Source: Candidatus Bathyarchaeota archaeon
Lineage (GTDB): Archaea > Thermoproteota > Bathyarchaeia > TCS64
Direction of reading: 5' to 3'
Length of the DNA: 11,820 nucleotides
Assembly: GCA_013329615.1 (NCBI GenBank)
Contig: DUKA01000204.1
Location: 1-11,820, forward strand
The position numbers and the translations under genes were made by a program. Shown here piece after piece: positions 1 through 6,186 of the stretch (its first letter is position 1; each line of letters begins with the position of its first letter). The notes under the pieces were generated by a model. That model searched no databases. It was not told where the DNA came from and worked only from the letters and a program-made list of their open reading frames with translations.

Positions 1-19
1 AGATGTGTATAAGAGACAG
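1..19. other. Nextera/Tn5 mosaic-end adapter remnant (artefact)
   Basis: The first 19 bases, AGATGTGTATAAGAGACAG, match exactly the transferred strand of the Tn5 mosaic end used in Nextera libraries. This is established knowledge of the kit sequence. It sits at the very edge of the window, as untrimmed adapter at a contig end would. It should not be read as archaeal DNA or as a resident transposon, because no transposase or second end is present. Confidence 0.96.
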
Positions 20-20
20 C

Positions 21-28
21 CTTTAAAC
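21..28 (+). promoter_or_regulatory. TATA-like box upstream of the cyclotransferase gene
   Basis: CTTTAAAC resembles an archaeal box A. Its centre lies about 29 nt before a TTG at 54 and about 53 nt before the ATG at 78, so transcription would begin near 50. The adapter ends at base 19, so any BRE in front of the box is lost. The call rests on motif and spacing only. Confidence 0.45.
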
Positions 29-77
29 GTGGCGGGTTGGGGTTAAGCTCAAATTGCCAAGGGGTGCTAATCAACCG

Positions 78-527
78 ATGCTTCATTTCGCCTACGGCTC
101 AAACCTCTCACACAAGTTCCTCCGCCAATACTGCCCAACATCCGTCTTCCAGATGAAGGCCGAGCTACCAAACTACAGGATAGCTTTCCCCTTCTTCAGC
201 CAGAAGAGGCAGGGAGGCATCAGCAGCATAGTCCACGCCCCCGGCGAACTCACGCGCGGCGTCCTCTACGAGGTCGACCAGAAGGAGATGGAAGAACTCG
301 ACGTAGTGGAGAGCGTGCCGCAGGGTCACTACGTCAGGGAGACCTACCTCGTGCTCGGCGAGGACAGGAGGTGGCACAGCGCCGACCTCTACAGGTGCTC
401 GAAGCCGACCGGCCCCTACGCACCGGCTAGGAGCTACGTCGAAACCATGCTCGAGGGCGCCGAGGCACACCAGCTGGACACAAAGTATGTACAGGAGCTT
501 CGCTGGCTCATCGCTTCGTTGAATTAG
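78..527 (+). CDS. gamma-glutamylcyclotransferase-like (AIG2/GGCT fold) protein
   Basis: A small cytosolic protein of 149 residues with the GGCT/AIG2-like fold. Such enzymes release 5-oxoproline from gamma-glutamyl amines or peptides; the substrate here is unknown. The N-terminus has the hallmark FAYGSNL loop (residues 4-10) that binds the gamma-glutamyl group. LDVVESV (74-80) corresponds to the family's catalytic segment, with Glu78 the likely general acid/base, followed by the usual G-H-Y. I chose the ATG at 78 because family members start just ahead of the YGSNL loop and because GGGGTG at 61-66 can act as a Shine-Dalgarno site. A TTG at 54 adds eight residues and would suit a leaderless transcript, so the start is uncertain. 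The stop overlaps the stop of the opposing amidohydrolase by 4 bp. Family assignment is good; physiological role is not known. Confidence 0.85.
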   Translation: MLHFAYGSNLSHKFLRQYCPTSVFQMKAELPNYRIAFPFFSQKRQGGISSIVHAPGELTRGVLYEVDQKEMEELDVVESVPQGHYVRETYLVLGEDRRWHSADLYRCSKPTGPYAPARSYVETMLEGAEAHQLDTKYVQELRWLIASLN

Positions 528-1978
528 GGTCCCCAGCCCCGGATCGAGGGCGGGGAGACCTCGTCTGCGGTCTTCTTCGTGGGGTGGTGTTCGGGTATCT
601 TCCGCCACACCGCCTCGGTGACGCGCTGCACCTCCTCCGCGAGCTTGCGTTCATCAACTTTAACGAGGCGACCCTCCTCCACGAGCATCTCGCCGTCGAC
701 CATGACGTACTTTACGTCGCCGCGCTGAGCGGAGTTGACTAGGTTCCTTATGGGGTCCCTGCATGGGACGGTGTTTAGCGTCGTCATGTCGATGACTGTG
801 ATGTCGGCGAGTGCGCCGGGTGCAAGGCGTCCAAGGTCTTTCCTTCCCAGCGCCCTCGCGCCGCGGAGCGTGACGCTGTCGAATATCTCCCGGCTCGTCC
901 CCGATGCGTAGTCCCAATCCGCCAGCTTCGAGACGTAGGATGCGATCCTCATCTCGTTGAGTATGTCCTGCGGCGCCGTGTCGGTGCCTATGCTGACGTT
1001 GACGCCGGCCTTGAGGTATGCGCTGTGGCTGTGCATCCGGTTGCCGCGCTTGGCGAAGACGACAGGGTCGTGGCTCACCGTGGCGCCCGCCGCGGCTATG
1101 AGGCCGAGGTCACCAGCGCCCGTCGACGGGTACGCGAGCAGGGGATGACCCGATACCGCCCAGCAGTGACCTATGGTGAGGCGCGGGGAGAGCAGCCCCG
1201 ACTCGGCGAGGACGCCGATCGGCGTCTTCCCATACATCCTGAGCATGTTCTGGAACTCAAGCACCCACTCCCCAGCGTGTATTGAGACGGGGACGTCGAG
1301 TCGGTCCGCTTCCGCCTTGATCTTCCGCTGGAGGGGGATGCTGCTCGACAGTATGCTGCTTGGGCTGAGGGCGGTGATGAGTCGGCCGCCGAGTGCGCCG
1401 CGGTACTTCTCAGCGAAGGCGACGGCATTCCCAAGCCTCTCCGCGCCCACCTCCTCGCCGAGCCAACGAGTCTTGAAGTCGTACTTGTCGACGCGCTCGA
1501 AGGCGCCGTCGCCGAAGACGTGCCCCTCGCAGGCGCGTATCCCAGAGTCTCCGATGACACGGAGGGTCTTCTCCTCCCCGATGGCGGGGATCATGCCTAG
1601 CTCAAAGACGGTGGTATTGCCGCTCTTCAGGCACTCGGCGAGGCTGTACCTCGCGTAGACCTCCATGTCGGCGGCGGTGATGCTATCGCCCAAGGCATCG
1701 AGGTTCTCGCCGAGGTTGCTGCCGTAGAGTGGGCGGACGCCTATGTCCTCTAGGAAGCTCTTGTCGACGGGGGCCGTGGCGGCGTGGAGGTGCGTGTTGA
1801 TCAGCCCGGGCGTGACGAGACACCCCGCCGCGTCGATCCAGCGGTCCACGTGGTCGTCGTACGACTTACCCACGTGCTTGATCCGTTTGCCCTCGACAAC
1901 GACGACGCCGTCGCGTATCATCCTGTGCTCCGCGCCGTCGTAGCCGACGACGAAGTTCCCCCTGATGCCTATGGACAT
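524..1978 (-). CDS. metal-dependent amidohydrolase (SsnA/TRZ-ATZ/cytosine-deaminase-like)
   Basis: A 484-residue amidohydrolase-superfamily enzyme, predicted cytosolic, with a C-terminal part typical of the composite beta domain. The metal and catalytic residues of the deaminase/chlorohydrolase branch are all visible: HLH at 63-65 after TPGLINT, the HAGE motif with His234 and Glu237, His271 in IGHCW, and Asp333 in IGTDTAP. SHDPVVFAKRG (302-312) takes the place of the common HCPxSNxxL motif. Relatives include S-adenosylhomocysteine/methylthioadenosine deaminases, guanine deaminase, atrazine chlorohydrolase and SsnA. The sequence does not single out a substrate; a nucleobase or nucleoside role would suit the purine genes nearby, but that is inference. 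The start ATG at 1978 lies about 34 nt from a TATA-like box shared with the divergent SGNH hydrolase. The TAA stop overlaps the convergent cyclotransferase stop. Confidence 0.9.
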   Translation of the reverse strand: MSIGIRGNFVVGYDGAEHRMIRDGVVVVEGKRIKHVGKSYDDHVDRWIDAAGCLVTPGLINTHLHAATAPVDKSFLEDIGVRPLYGSNLGENLDALGDSITAADMEVYARYSLAECLKSGNTTVFELGMIPAIGEEKTLRVIGDSGIRACEGHVFGDGAFERVDKYDFKTRWLGEEVGAERLGNAVAFAEKYRGALGGRLITALSPSSILSSSIPLQRKIKAEADRLDVPVSIHAGEWVLEFQNMLRMYGKTPIGVLAESGLLSPRLTIGHCWAVSGHPLLAYPSTGAGDLGLIAAAGATVSHDPVVFAKRGNRMHSHSAYLKAGVNVSIGTDTAPQDILNEMRIASYVSKLADWDYASGTSREIFDSVTLRGARALGRKDLGRLAPGALADITVIDMTTLNTVPCRDPIRNLVNSAQRGDVKYVMVDGEMLVEEGRLVKVDERKLAEEVQRVTEAVWRKIPEHHPTKKTADEVSPPSIRGWGP

Positions 1979-2008
1979 GGTGTTCGATACCCACTCGGGG
2001 GCGGTGGG

Positions 2009-2016
2009 CTTTTACC
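2009..2016. promoter_or_regulatory. TATA-like box in a 59-bp divergent promoter, possibly serving both directions
   Basis: CTTTTACC is the only AT-rich element in the 1979-2037 gap. Read rightward (CTTTTA) its centre is 26 nt from the SGNH-hydrolase ATG at 2038, the spacing expected of a leaderless archaeal gene. Read leftward (GGTAAAAG) it is about 34 nt from the amidohydrolase ATG at 1978, giving a leader of a few bases. No second box is visible for either gene. Confidence 0.5.
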
Positions 2017-2037
2017 ACTTGCGCCCGACCCTAGGGC

Positions 2038-2640
2038 ATGGGTGACGGCTTCGTAGTCGTGGCGCTGGGCGACAGCCTTACGTTCGGGTACAGGATGCGG
2101 GACCCATACGCGTTGGACACTAGGGTGCCCTACCCGGTCCAGCTTGAGGCGATGCTCCGCGAACGGCTTAATGGGCGCAAGCAGGCGTTTGTGATAAACG
2201 CCGGCGTGAACGGCGACGGCACAGACGGAATGCTCTGGAGGTTCAACCGCGCCGCGGCGTCGGAGAAGCCGGAAGCCGTAGTCATCTGGGGCGGCATTAA
2301 CGACCTCGGCGCCGCCCGCGACCCTGATCAGGTGATGGCGAACCTCGCCAAACTCTACGAGGCGTGCCGAGGCATCAGTTCCACACCCATCGCCTGCACG
2401 CTCGCACCCACGAGGCACACGAGCCGCGCCATGAGGCACCTCAACGACATGATCAGGGCACACGCCGAGGAGAAGGGTGTGACCCTAGTCGATCTGTTCC
2501 CCGCCCTAGCCGACCCGGAGGGCAACCTCAGGCAGGAGTACAGCGACGACGGCGCCCACCTCACCCCAGCGGGCTACCGAAGGGTAGCAGAGGTGGTCCT
2601 CGAAGCCGTCGCCCCCATCGCCGAGAAGATGGAGCCCTGA
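2038..2640 (+). CDS. SGNH/GDSL-family hydrolase (esterase/lipase-like)
   Basis: A 200-residue SGNH hydrolase of roughly the size of the minimal single-domain enzymes. Block I is GDSLTFG with nucleophile Ser13. Block II is represented by the NAG in INAGVNGDGT, block III by the GxND of GGINDLG, and block V by DGAHLTPAGY, where Asp171 and His174 complete the triad. Family members hydrolyse esters, thioesters or acyl groups; the substrate here cannot be told. No signal peptide or membrane segment is seen, so the enzyme is probably cytosolic. The ATG lies 26 nt after a TATA-like box, so the transcript is probably leaderless, and no Shine-Dalgarno site is evident. It diverges from the amidohydrolase across 59 bp, suggesting joint regulation (inference). 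Confidence 0.92.
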   Translation: MGDGFVVVALGDSLTFGYRMRDPYALDTRVPYPVQLEAMLRERLNGRKQAFVINAGVNGDGTDGMLWRFNRAAASEKPEAVVIWGGINDLGAARDPDQVMANLAKLYEACRGISSTPIACTLAPTRHTSRAMRHLNDMIRAHAEEKGVTLVDLFPALADPEGNLRQEYSDDGAHLTPAGYRRVAEVVLEAVAPIAEKMEP

Positions 2641-2649
2641 CCAGTAGGA

Positions 2650-2657
2650 TTTATAAT
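2650..2657 (+). promoter_or_regulatory. TATA box of the eS26 gene
   Basis: TTTATAAT just after the SGNH-hydrolase stop is a good archaeal box A. Transcription would start about 25 nt later, near 2674-2680. A Shine-Dalgarno-like GAGGT at 2679-2683 precedes the TTG at 2691 with 7 nt spacing and supports that start. Confidence 0.65.
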
Positions 2658-2673
2658 TGGGTGCCTCACTAAC

Positions 2674-2694
2674 ATGCTGAGGTCTAATATTTGA
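2674..2694 (+). other. six-codon upstream ORF overlapping the eS26 start
   Basis: ATG-CTG-AGG-TCT-AAT-ATT-TGA forms a minicistron (MLRSNI) whose stop overlaps the eS26 start codon as TTGA. Its ATG lies about 21 nt from the TATA-box centre, close to the predicted transcription start, and the eS26 Shine-Dalgarno site lies inside it. It could be chance. If translated, it would couple terminating ribosomes to the TTG start. Confidence 0.25.
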
Positions 2695-3005
2695 CTAAGA
2701 AGAGGAGCAGCGGAGGCCATAGCGGTGGCAACAAGGGGAGCTCCGGGTTGGTGCAATGTAGCATCTGTGGGGCTCAGGTGCCCCGCGATAAGGCTAAGAG
2801 ACAGACGAGGTACACGAGCCTCGTCGACTCCCGCCTCCTGAAGGAGCTGCAGACACAGGGCTCCACCATCCAGCGCACGAGGGTGACGAAGTACTACTGC
2901 ATCAGCTGTGCTGTGCACCGTGGCGTCGTCAAGGTGCGTGGTAAGGAAGAGCGTAAGTTTGTACCCCGTCGCCGCAGGCCGAGACCGGGCGGCACGAGAC
3001 CGTAA
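2691..3005 (+). CDS. rps26e: 30S ribosomal protein eS26 (S26e)
   Basis: A 104-residue basic protein of the eS26 family, which in eukaryotes lies at the mRNA exit side of the small subunit near the 3' end of 16S/18S rRNA. It is found in eukaryotes and a subset of archaea and is absent from bacteria, so it is the best lineage marker here. Two CxxC pairs (Cys23/26 and Cys70/73) form the expected zinc site. The N-terminus is rich in Lys, Ser and Gly, and the tail from about residue 85 is rich in Arg and Pro. The TTG start is supported by GAGGT at 2679-2683 and by the family's usual N-terminus. It has its own TATA box and converges on the CDP-alcohol phosphatidyltransferase gene. Confidence 0.95.
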   Translation: MTKKRSSGGHSGGNKGSSGLVQCSICGAQVPRDKAKRQTRYTSLVDSRLLKELQTQGSTIQRTRVTKYYCISCAVHRGVVKVRGKEERKFVPRRRRPRPGGTRP

Positions 3006-3021
3006 AACACGGCAACCTTTC

Positions 3022-3040
3022 TGAGCCGTTTCTCGGCTCA
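3022..3040. terminator. hairpin between convergent genes
   Basis: TGAGCCG and CGGCTCA form a perfect 7-bp stem with a 5-nt loop (TTTCT) between eS26 and the CDP-alcohol phosphatidyltransferase gene, whose TGA stop forms the edge of the stem. Symmetry would let it act on both strands. No long T-run follows on either strand, and archaeal termination depends mainly on T-tracts, so the role is uncertain. Confidence 0.4.
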
Positions 3041-3631
3041 CTTCGAGTTTCTTCTGAAGTGCTCGGCCCTCTGCAACACCGTCAGGTGTGAGAGGATCGC
3101 GAGGAGTATGACGCCGTAGTTGAGGGCGTCGAACCACCACACCGCGACGAATGTGACGGCGGCTAGTATAATCATCCTCTCCGCCCTCTCAGCGAGGCCG
3201 ACACCCGCCATGGCAACTCCAGCCGCCTCGGCACGCGAACGTGTGTAGCTGACCATAAGTGAGCCGATGAGCGCGGCGAAGCCGGCGATGGGGGTGCACA
3301 ACCCTCCGAGTGTCACGCCCGCAAGTACGAAGGCGTCCGCATAACGATCCGAGACGGAGTCGAAGAAGCCACCAAATTTCGTCACTTTCCCAGCAGTCCT
3401 CGCTATGACTCCGTCGATGGCGTCGAGCAGCCCTGAGAGGAGAACGAGAGCCCCCGCCGCAGGGAGGAGGATGGGCAACGATGCCCAAGAGTAGTAGCAC
3501 CAAGCCGAGGCGAACGAGACGAGGAGACCGAGGAGTGTGACCATGTTGGGTGTGACACCCGCATCCGCCAGCGGTTTGACACCCGCCGCGACTATCCCCT
3601 CAAATCTCTTCTTCAGCCTGCTTGAGACCAA
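3038..3631 (-). CDS. CDP-alcohol phosphatidyltransferase, probable archaetidylinositol phosphate synthase
   Basis: An integral-membrane enzyme of 197 residues that should join a CDP-activated lipid to an alcohol phosphate. The complete family signature DGxxAR-x8-GxxxDxxxD lies at residues 73-95 (Asp73, Gly74, Ala77, Arg78, Gly87, Asp91, Asp95), preceded by Asp70. The aspartates bind the metal ions and the CDP group. Several hydrophobic segments surround it, consistent with the family's six helices. SYTRSRAEAAG after the signature resembles inositol-phosphate-using members, suggesting CDP-archaeol plus inositol phosphate, but the alcohol is not proven. I chose TTG at 3631 because the protein then begins with the RLKKRF...GVTPNMVTLLG segment usual for the family, and because a TATA box lies 29 nt upstream. 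The frame stays open to an ATG at 3727, but that would run through the promoter. Confidence 0.87.
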   Translation of the reverse strand: MVSSRLKKRFEGIVAAGVKPLADAGVTPNMVTLLGLLVSFASAWCYYSWASLPILLPAAGALVLLSGLLDAIDGVIARTAGKVTKFGGFFDSVSDRYADAFVLAGVTLGGLCTPIAGFAALIGSLMVSYTRSRAEAAGVAMAGVGLAERAERMIILAAVTFVAVWWFDALNYGVILLAILSHLTVLQRAEHFRRNSK

Positions 3632-3656
3632 ACCGCTGATGATTAGGGCGGCGCCG

Positions 3657-3663
3657 GTATAAG
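3657..3663 (-). promoter_or_regulatory. TATA box of the phosphatidyltransferase gene
   Basis: On the minus strand CTTATAC is centred 29 nt ahead of the TTG at 3631, matching the leaderless spacing seen at other genes here. It argues against the upstream in-frame ATG at 3727. Confidence 0.55.
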
Positions 3664-3700
3664 TGTGACGCGGGGGCAGCACCTGGGGTCGTTGCACCAA

Positions 3701-3718
3701 ACGTGTTAATTGACATGT
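3701..3718. promoter_or_regulatory. 18-bp imperfect palindrome, candidate operator
   Basis: ACGTGTTAATTGACATGT pairs in seven of nine positions, and the two exceptions are G-T pairs. It sits between the divergent TATA boxes of the phosphatidyltransferase and purC genes, about 31 bp ahead of the purC box. Its right part, TTGACATGT, recurs in reverse complement (ACATGTCAA) at 8611-8619 over the purE start. A dimeric regulator could bind here; no regulator is identified. Confidence 0.4.
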
Positions 3719-3736
3719 ATGAATCAAAAGAAAGTT

Positions 3737-3744
3737 GATATACT
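3737..3744 (+). promoter_or_regulatory. TATA box of the purC-purF operon
   Basis: GATATACT within an AT-rich stretch (about 3700-3770) is the best box A upstream of purC. Transcription would start near 3767, leaving a leader of about 40 nt with AGGA at 3795-3798 ahead of the ATG at 3806. A weaker alternative box is AGTATTAC at 3762-3769. Confidence 0.55.
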
Positions 3745-3805
3745 AAGCAACCTCGGGTATCAGTATTACTACGCCGGAGCAGTGAGAGTGTTGAAGGAAG
3801 CCCAT

Positions 3806-4741
3806 ATGGTTGATGACCCCCTCGCCGGGGGCAAGGTAGAGGTTGTCAGGTACAGCGACTCTGTCAAGGGTGTCGAGCCACGCCGCGGCAAGGTTCGCGA
3901 CGTCTACGATCTGGGCAAGGAGATGCTCATAGTCACAACCGATAGGATAAGCGCCTACGACGTCGTTTTCCCCACCCTCATTCCACACAAGGGCGAGAGC
4001 ATAAACCGCCTCGCCGAGTTCTGGTTCAACAAGACCAAGAAGGTCATACCCAATCACTTCATCAAAGTCGAGGACGGCCGTTCCATGCGCGTCAGGAAGG
4101 CGGAGAGGATAGACATCGAGTTCGTCTGTCGCGCATACCTCTACGGCTCAGCGTGGCGCGCGTACCGCGACGGCGCCCGCACCGTGAGCGGCGTCAAGCT
4201 CCCCGACGGACTCGACATGGCCGACAAGCTACCAGAGGTCATACTCACCCCCACGACGAAGGCGGAGGCTGGCCACGACACGGAGATCAGCGGCAAGGAG
4301 GCAATCGCACAAAAGCTCGTCACCAAGGACGAGTGGAAGGAGCTGGAGGAGGCGACGCTCAAGCTCTTCGCAGCCTACCAGAGCCACGCTAAGAGCCGCG
4401 GCTTCATAATCCCAGACTTTAAACTCGAATTCGGCCGCCTCGACGGCGAGCTGATCCAGATCGACGAGCCGCCGAGCCACGACTCGGCGCGCTTCTGGGC
4501 GGAGAAGTTCTACGTGCCCGGCAAGCCGCAGGAGGCGCACTGCCTCGACAAGGAGTTCCTACGCGCCTATCTCCGCGAGGTCGACTACATGGGCGACGGC
4601 CCCGCACCCGAGATACCCGCACCAGTCGTCAAGCAGGTCTCGATGCGCTGCGTCGCCAGCTACGAGGTCCTCAGCGGAAAGAAGAGCCTCGGAGACTATT
4701 CGTTGAAAAACGTCGATCAGGTCATGAGGGAGCTCAAGTGA
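3806..4741 (+). CDS. purC: SAICAR synthetase (phosphoribosylaminoimidazole-succinocarboxamide synthase)
   Basis: PurC joins aspartate to CAIR using ATP, giving SAICAR in IMP synthesis. The 311-residue product is close in size and type to yeast Ade1 rather than to the short bacterial form. GKVRDVYDLG (about 28-37) forms the nucleotide-binding start of the fold. DRISAYDVVFPTLIPHKG, the RAYLYGSAWRAY segment, LTPTTKAEAGHDTEIS, the IPDFKLEFG strand and IDEPPSHDSARFW follow in the family order, so all substrate-binding blocks are present. The ATG at 3806 is preferred: it gives the family length, has AGGA seven bases upstream and lies downstream of the promoter. In-frame starts at 3710 (TTG) and 3719 (ATG) would translate the AT-rich promoter. 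The stop overlaps the purF start as GTGA, so the two are probably translationally coupled. Confidence 0.95.
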   Translation: MVDDPLAGGKVEVVRYSDSVKGVEPRRGKVRDVYDLGKEMLIVTTDRISAYDVVFPTLIPHKGESINRLAEFWFNKTKKVIPNHFIKVEDGRSMRVRKAERIDIEFVCRAYLYGSAWRAYRDGARTVSGVKLPDGLDMADKLPEVILTPTTKAEAGHDTEISGKEAIAQKLVTKDEWKELEEATLKLFAAYQSHAKSRGFIIPDFKLEFGRLDGELIQIDEPPSHDSARFWAEKFYVPGKPQEAHCLDKEFLRAYLREVDYMGDGPAPEIPAPVVKQVSMRCVASYEVLSGKKSLGDYSLKNVDQVMRELK

Positions 4742-6186
4742 GCCTAGCGGAGAAGTGTGGCGTCTTCGGCGCCTGCGTGGAGGGCGACGTCTTCCCCACC
4801 CTGTACTGGGGGATGCTCGCGCAGAACCACAGGGGGCACCAGAGCCACGGCTTCGCCGCGTGGAACGGGGAGATAGACCACTACACGCAGCTCGGACTCA
4901 TACCACCGAATCAGGGGTTCGGGTTCAACGTCAAGACGCTCAAGGGCTCCGTCGGCATATCCAACGTCAGGTACGCCACATCGGGGAGCCTCGACATGTG
5001 CGCCCGGCAGCGGGACGCCATGCCCATACTCGTAAAAGGCGAGAAGAGAAGCGTCGCCATCAGCTTCAACGGCAACATAGTCAACGTCCGCGACCTCCAG
5101 AAGCGCGTCGGCGTAGACCAGAGCTACTCGGACACACACGCCCTCGCCCTGCTCATACTGCAGAAGCTCGAGGAGACGGGCAGCATCGAGGAGGCGGCAC
5201 GCGCCTGCATGGCTGGGATAGACGGCAGCTTCGCCGTCACCGGCATCGTAGACGACGGCACGTTGTTCGCCTTCAAGGACCCGATAGGGGTCAAGCCCCT
5301 CTGCTACGGTAAATCCGGGGGCGTGCACGCCTTCAGCTCTGAGAGCGTCGGCCTCGACATTAACGGGATAAAGTGGGATCACGAGTTCCGCCCCGGCGAG
5401 TTCATGGCGGTCGAGGAGGGGGAAGCCATCAAGAGGCAGCTTACGCAGAGCAGCAGGCGCGCCTTCTGCGCCTTCGAGTTTGCCTACTTCATGCGCCCCG
5501 ACAGCCGCGTAAACGGCAGATTCGTCTACCAAGCACGCGCCGACTTCGGACGCGCCCTCGCACGCGTCTTCTCCGAGAAGGCAAAGAGGTGTAACATAGT
5601 GGTTAGCCTCCCCGAGACAGCGGACGACGCCGCCTACGGCTTCCACGAGGAGGCGGGCATACCCTGGGAGCGCGCTACACGAAGACACAGGTATGTCACG
5701 CAGCGCGCCTTCATCACAGACGCCGAGGACAGGAACAGCGTAATATTTAGGAAGGTAAACATCCTCGAGCCACTCATCAAGGGCAAGAACCTAGCCGTCG
5801 TCGACGACAGCATAGTCCGCGGCGACACCACGATGGGCACAGTCAAGAGGCTGCGCGCCGCTGGGGCGAGAGAGATACACCTCTTCATTACCTACCCCCG
5901 AATCATCGGGCCGTGCTTCTACGGCATCGACATGGCCACATACTCCCAGCTCATCGGCGCACGGATGACGTCAGAAGAGATCGCCAAGGAGGTGGGCGCG
6001 GACAGCGTCAACTACCTCGGCATCGAAGACTACATCAAGTGCACGGGCTTCGCCAAGAACCAGCTCTGCCTCGGCTGTATTACGAACGACTACCCGACGC
6101 CGATGGCGGACGCCATAGCGAAACAGATGTGGGAGCGGGTCAAACGCGGCGAAGCCGAGAAGGGGCGCATCTACGAGTCGGCTTAG
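4738..6186 (+). CDS. purF: amidophosphoribosyltransferase
   Basis: PurF commits PRPP to purine synthesis by replacing pyrophosphate with ammonia from glutamine. The 482 residues show an N-terminal Ntn-type glutaminase followed by a phosphoribosyltransferase domain. Cys7, after a short propeptide, should become the N-terminal nucleophile; CGVFG, RGHQSHG, RYATSGS and DPIGVKPL mark the glutaminase. VVDDSIVRGDTT (about 354-365) is the PRPP loop. Cys244, Cys393, Cys444 and Cys447 align with the four cysteines that hold the [4Fe-4S] cluster in Bacillus subtilis PurF, so a cluster enzyme is expected (inference from alignment by eye). The GTG start lies within the purC stop (GTGA), and the gene ends in a 4-bp overlap with the convergent glycosyltransferase-like gene. 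Purine nucleotides usually inhibit this enzyme. Confidence 0.97.
   Translation: MSLAEKCGVFGACVEGDVFPTLYWGMLAQNHRGHQSHGFAAWNGEIDHYTQLGLIPPNQGFGFNVKTLKGSVGISNVRYATSGSLDMCARQRDAMPILVKGEKRSVAISFNGNIVNVRDLQKRVGVDQSYSDTHALALLILQKLEETGSIEEAARACMAGIDGSFAVTGIVDDGTLFAFKDPIGVKPLCYGKSGGVHAFSSESVGLDINGIKWDHEFRPGEFMAVEEGEAIKRQLTQSSRRAFCAFEFAYFMRPDSRVNGRFVYQARADFGRALARVFSEKAKRCNIVVSLPETADDAAYGFHEEAGIPWERATRRHRYVTQRAFITDAEDRNSVIFRKVNILEPLIKGKNLAVVDDSIVRGDTTMGTVKRLRAAGAREIHLFITYPRIIGPCFYGIDMATYSQLIGARMTSEEIAKEVGADSVNYLGIEDYIKCTGFAKNQLCLGCITNDYPTPMADAIAKQMWERVKRGEAEKGRIYESA

Noticed and set aside
1..19. End of a resident Tn5-like transposon
   Set aside because: The 19-mer lies exactly at the window edge and no transposase or partner end is present; library adapter is the simpler explanation.
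3632..3727. N-terminal extension of the phosphatidyltransferase to ATG 3727
   Set aside because: It would cross the likely TATA box and the palindrome and add residues not seen in the family; TTG 3631 fits both family and promoter.
3710..3805. N-terminal extension of PurC from TTG 3710 or ATG 3719
   Set aside because: The stretch is AT-rich, contains the TATA box and part of the palindrome, and would make PurC longer than its relatives. The ATG at 3806 fits the family length.
4744..5688. Long open frame of 314 codons on the minus strand opposite purF
   Set aside because: The GC-rich codon use of purF leaves the antisense strand open; the product has no recognisable motif and purF is unmistakable.
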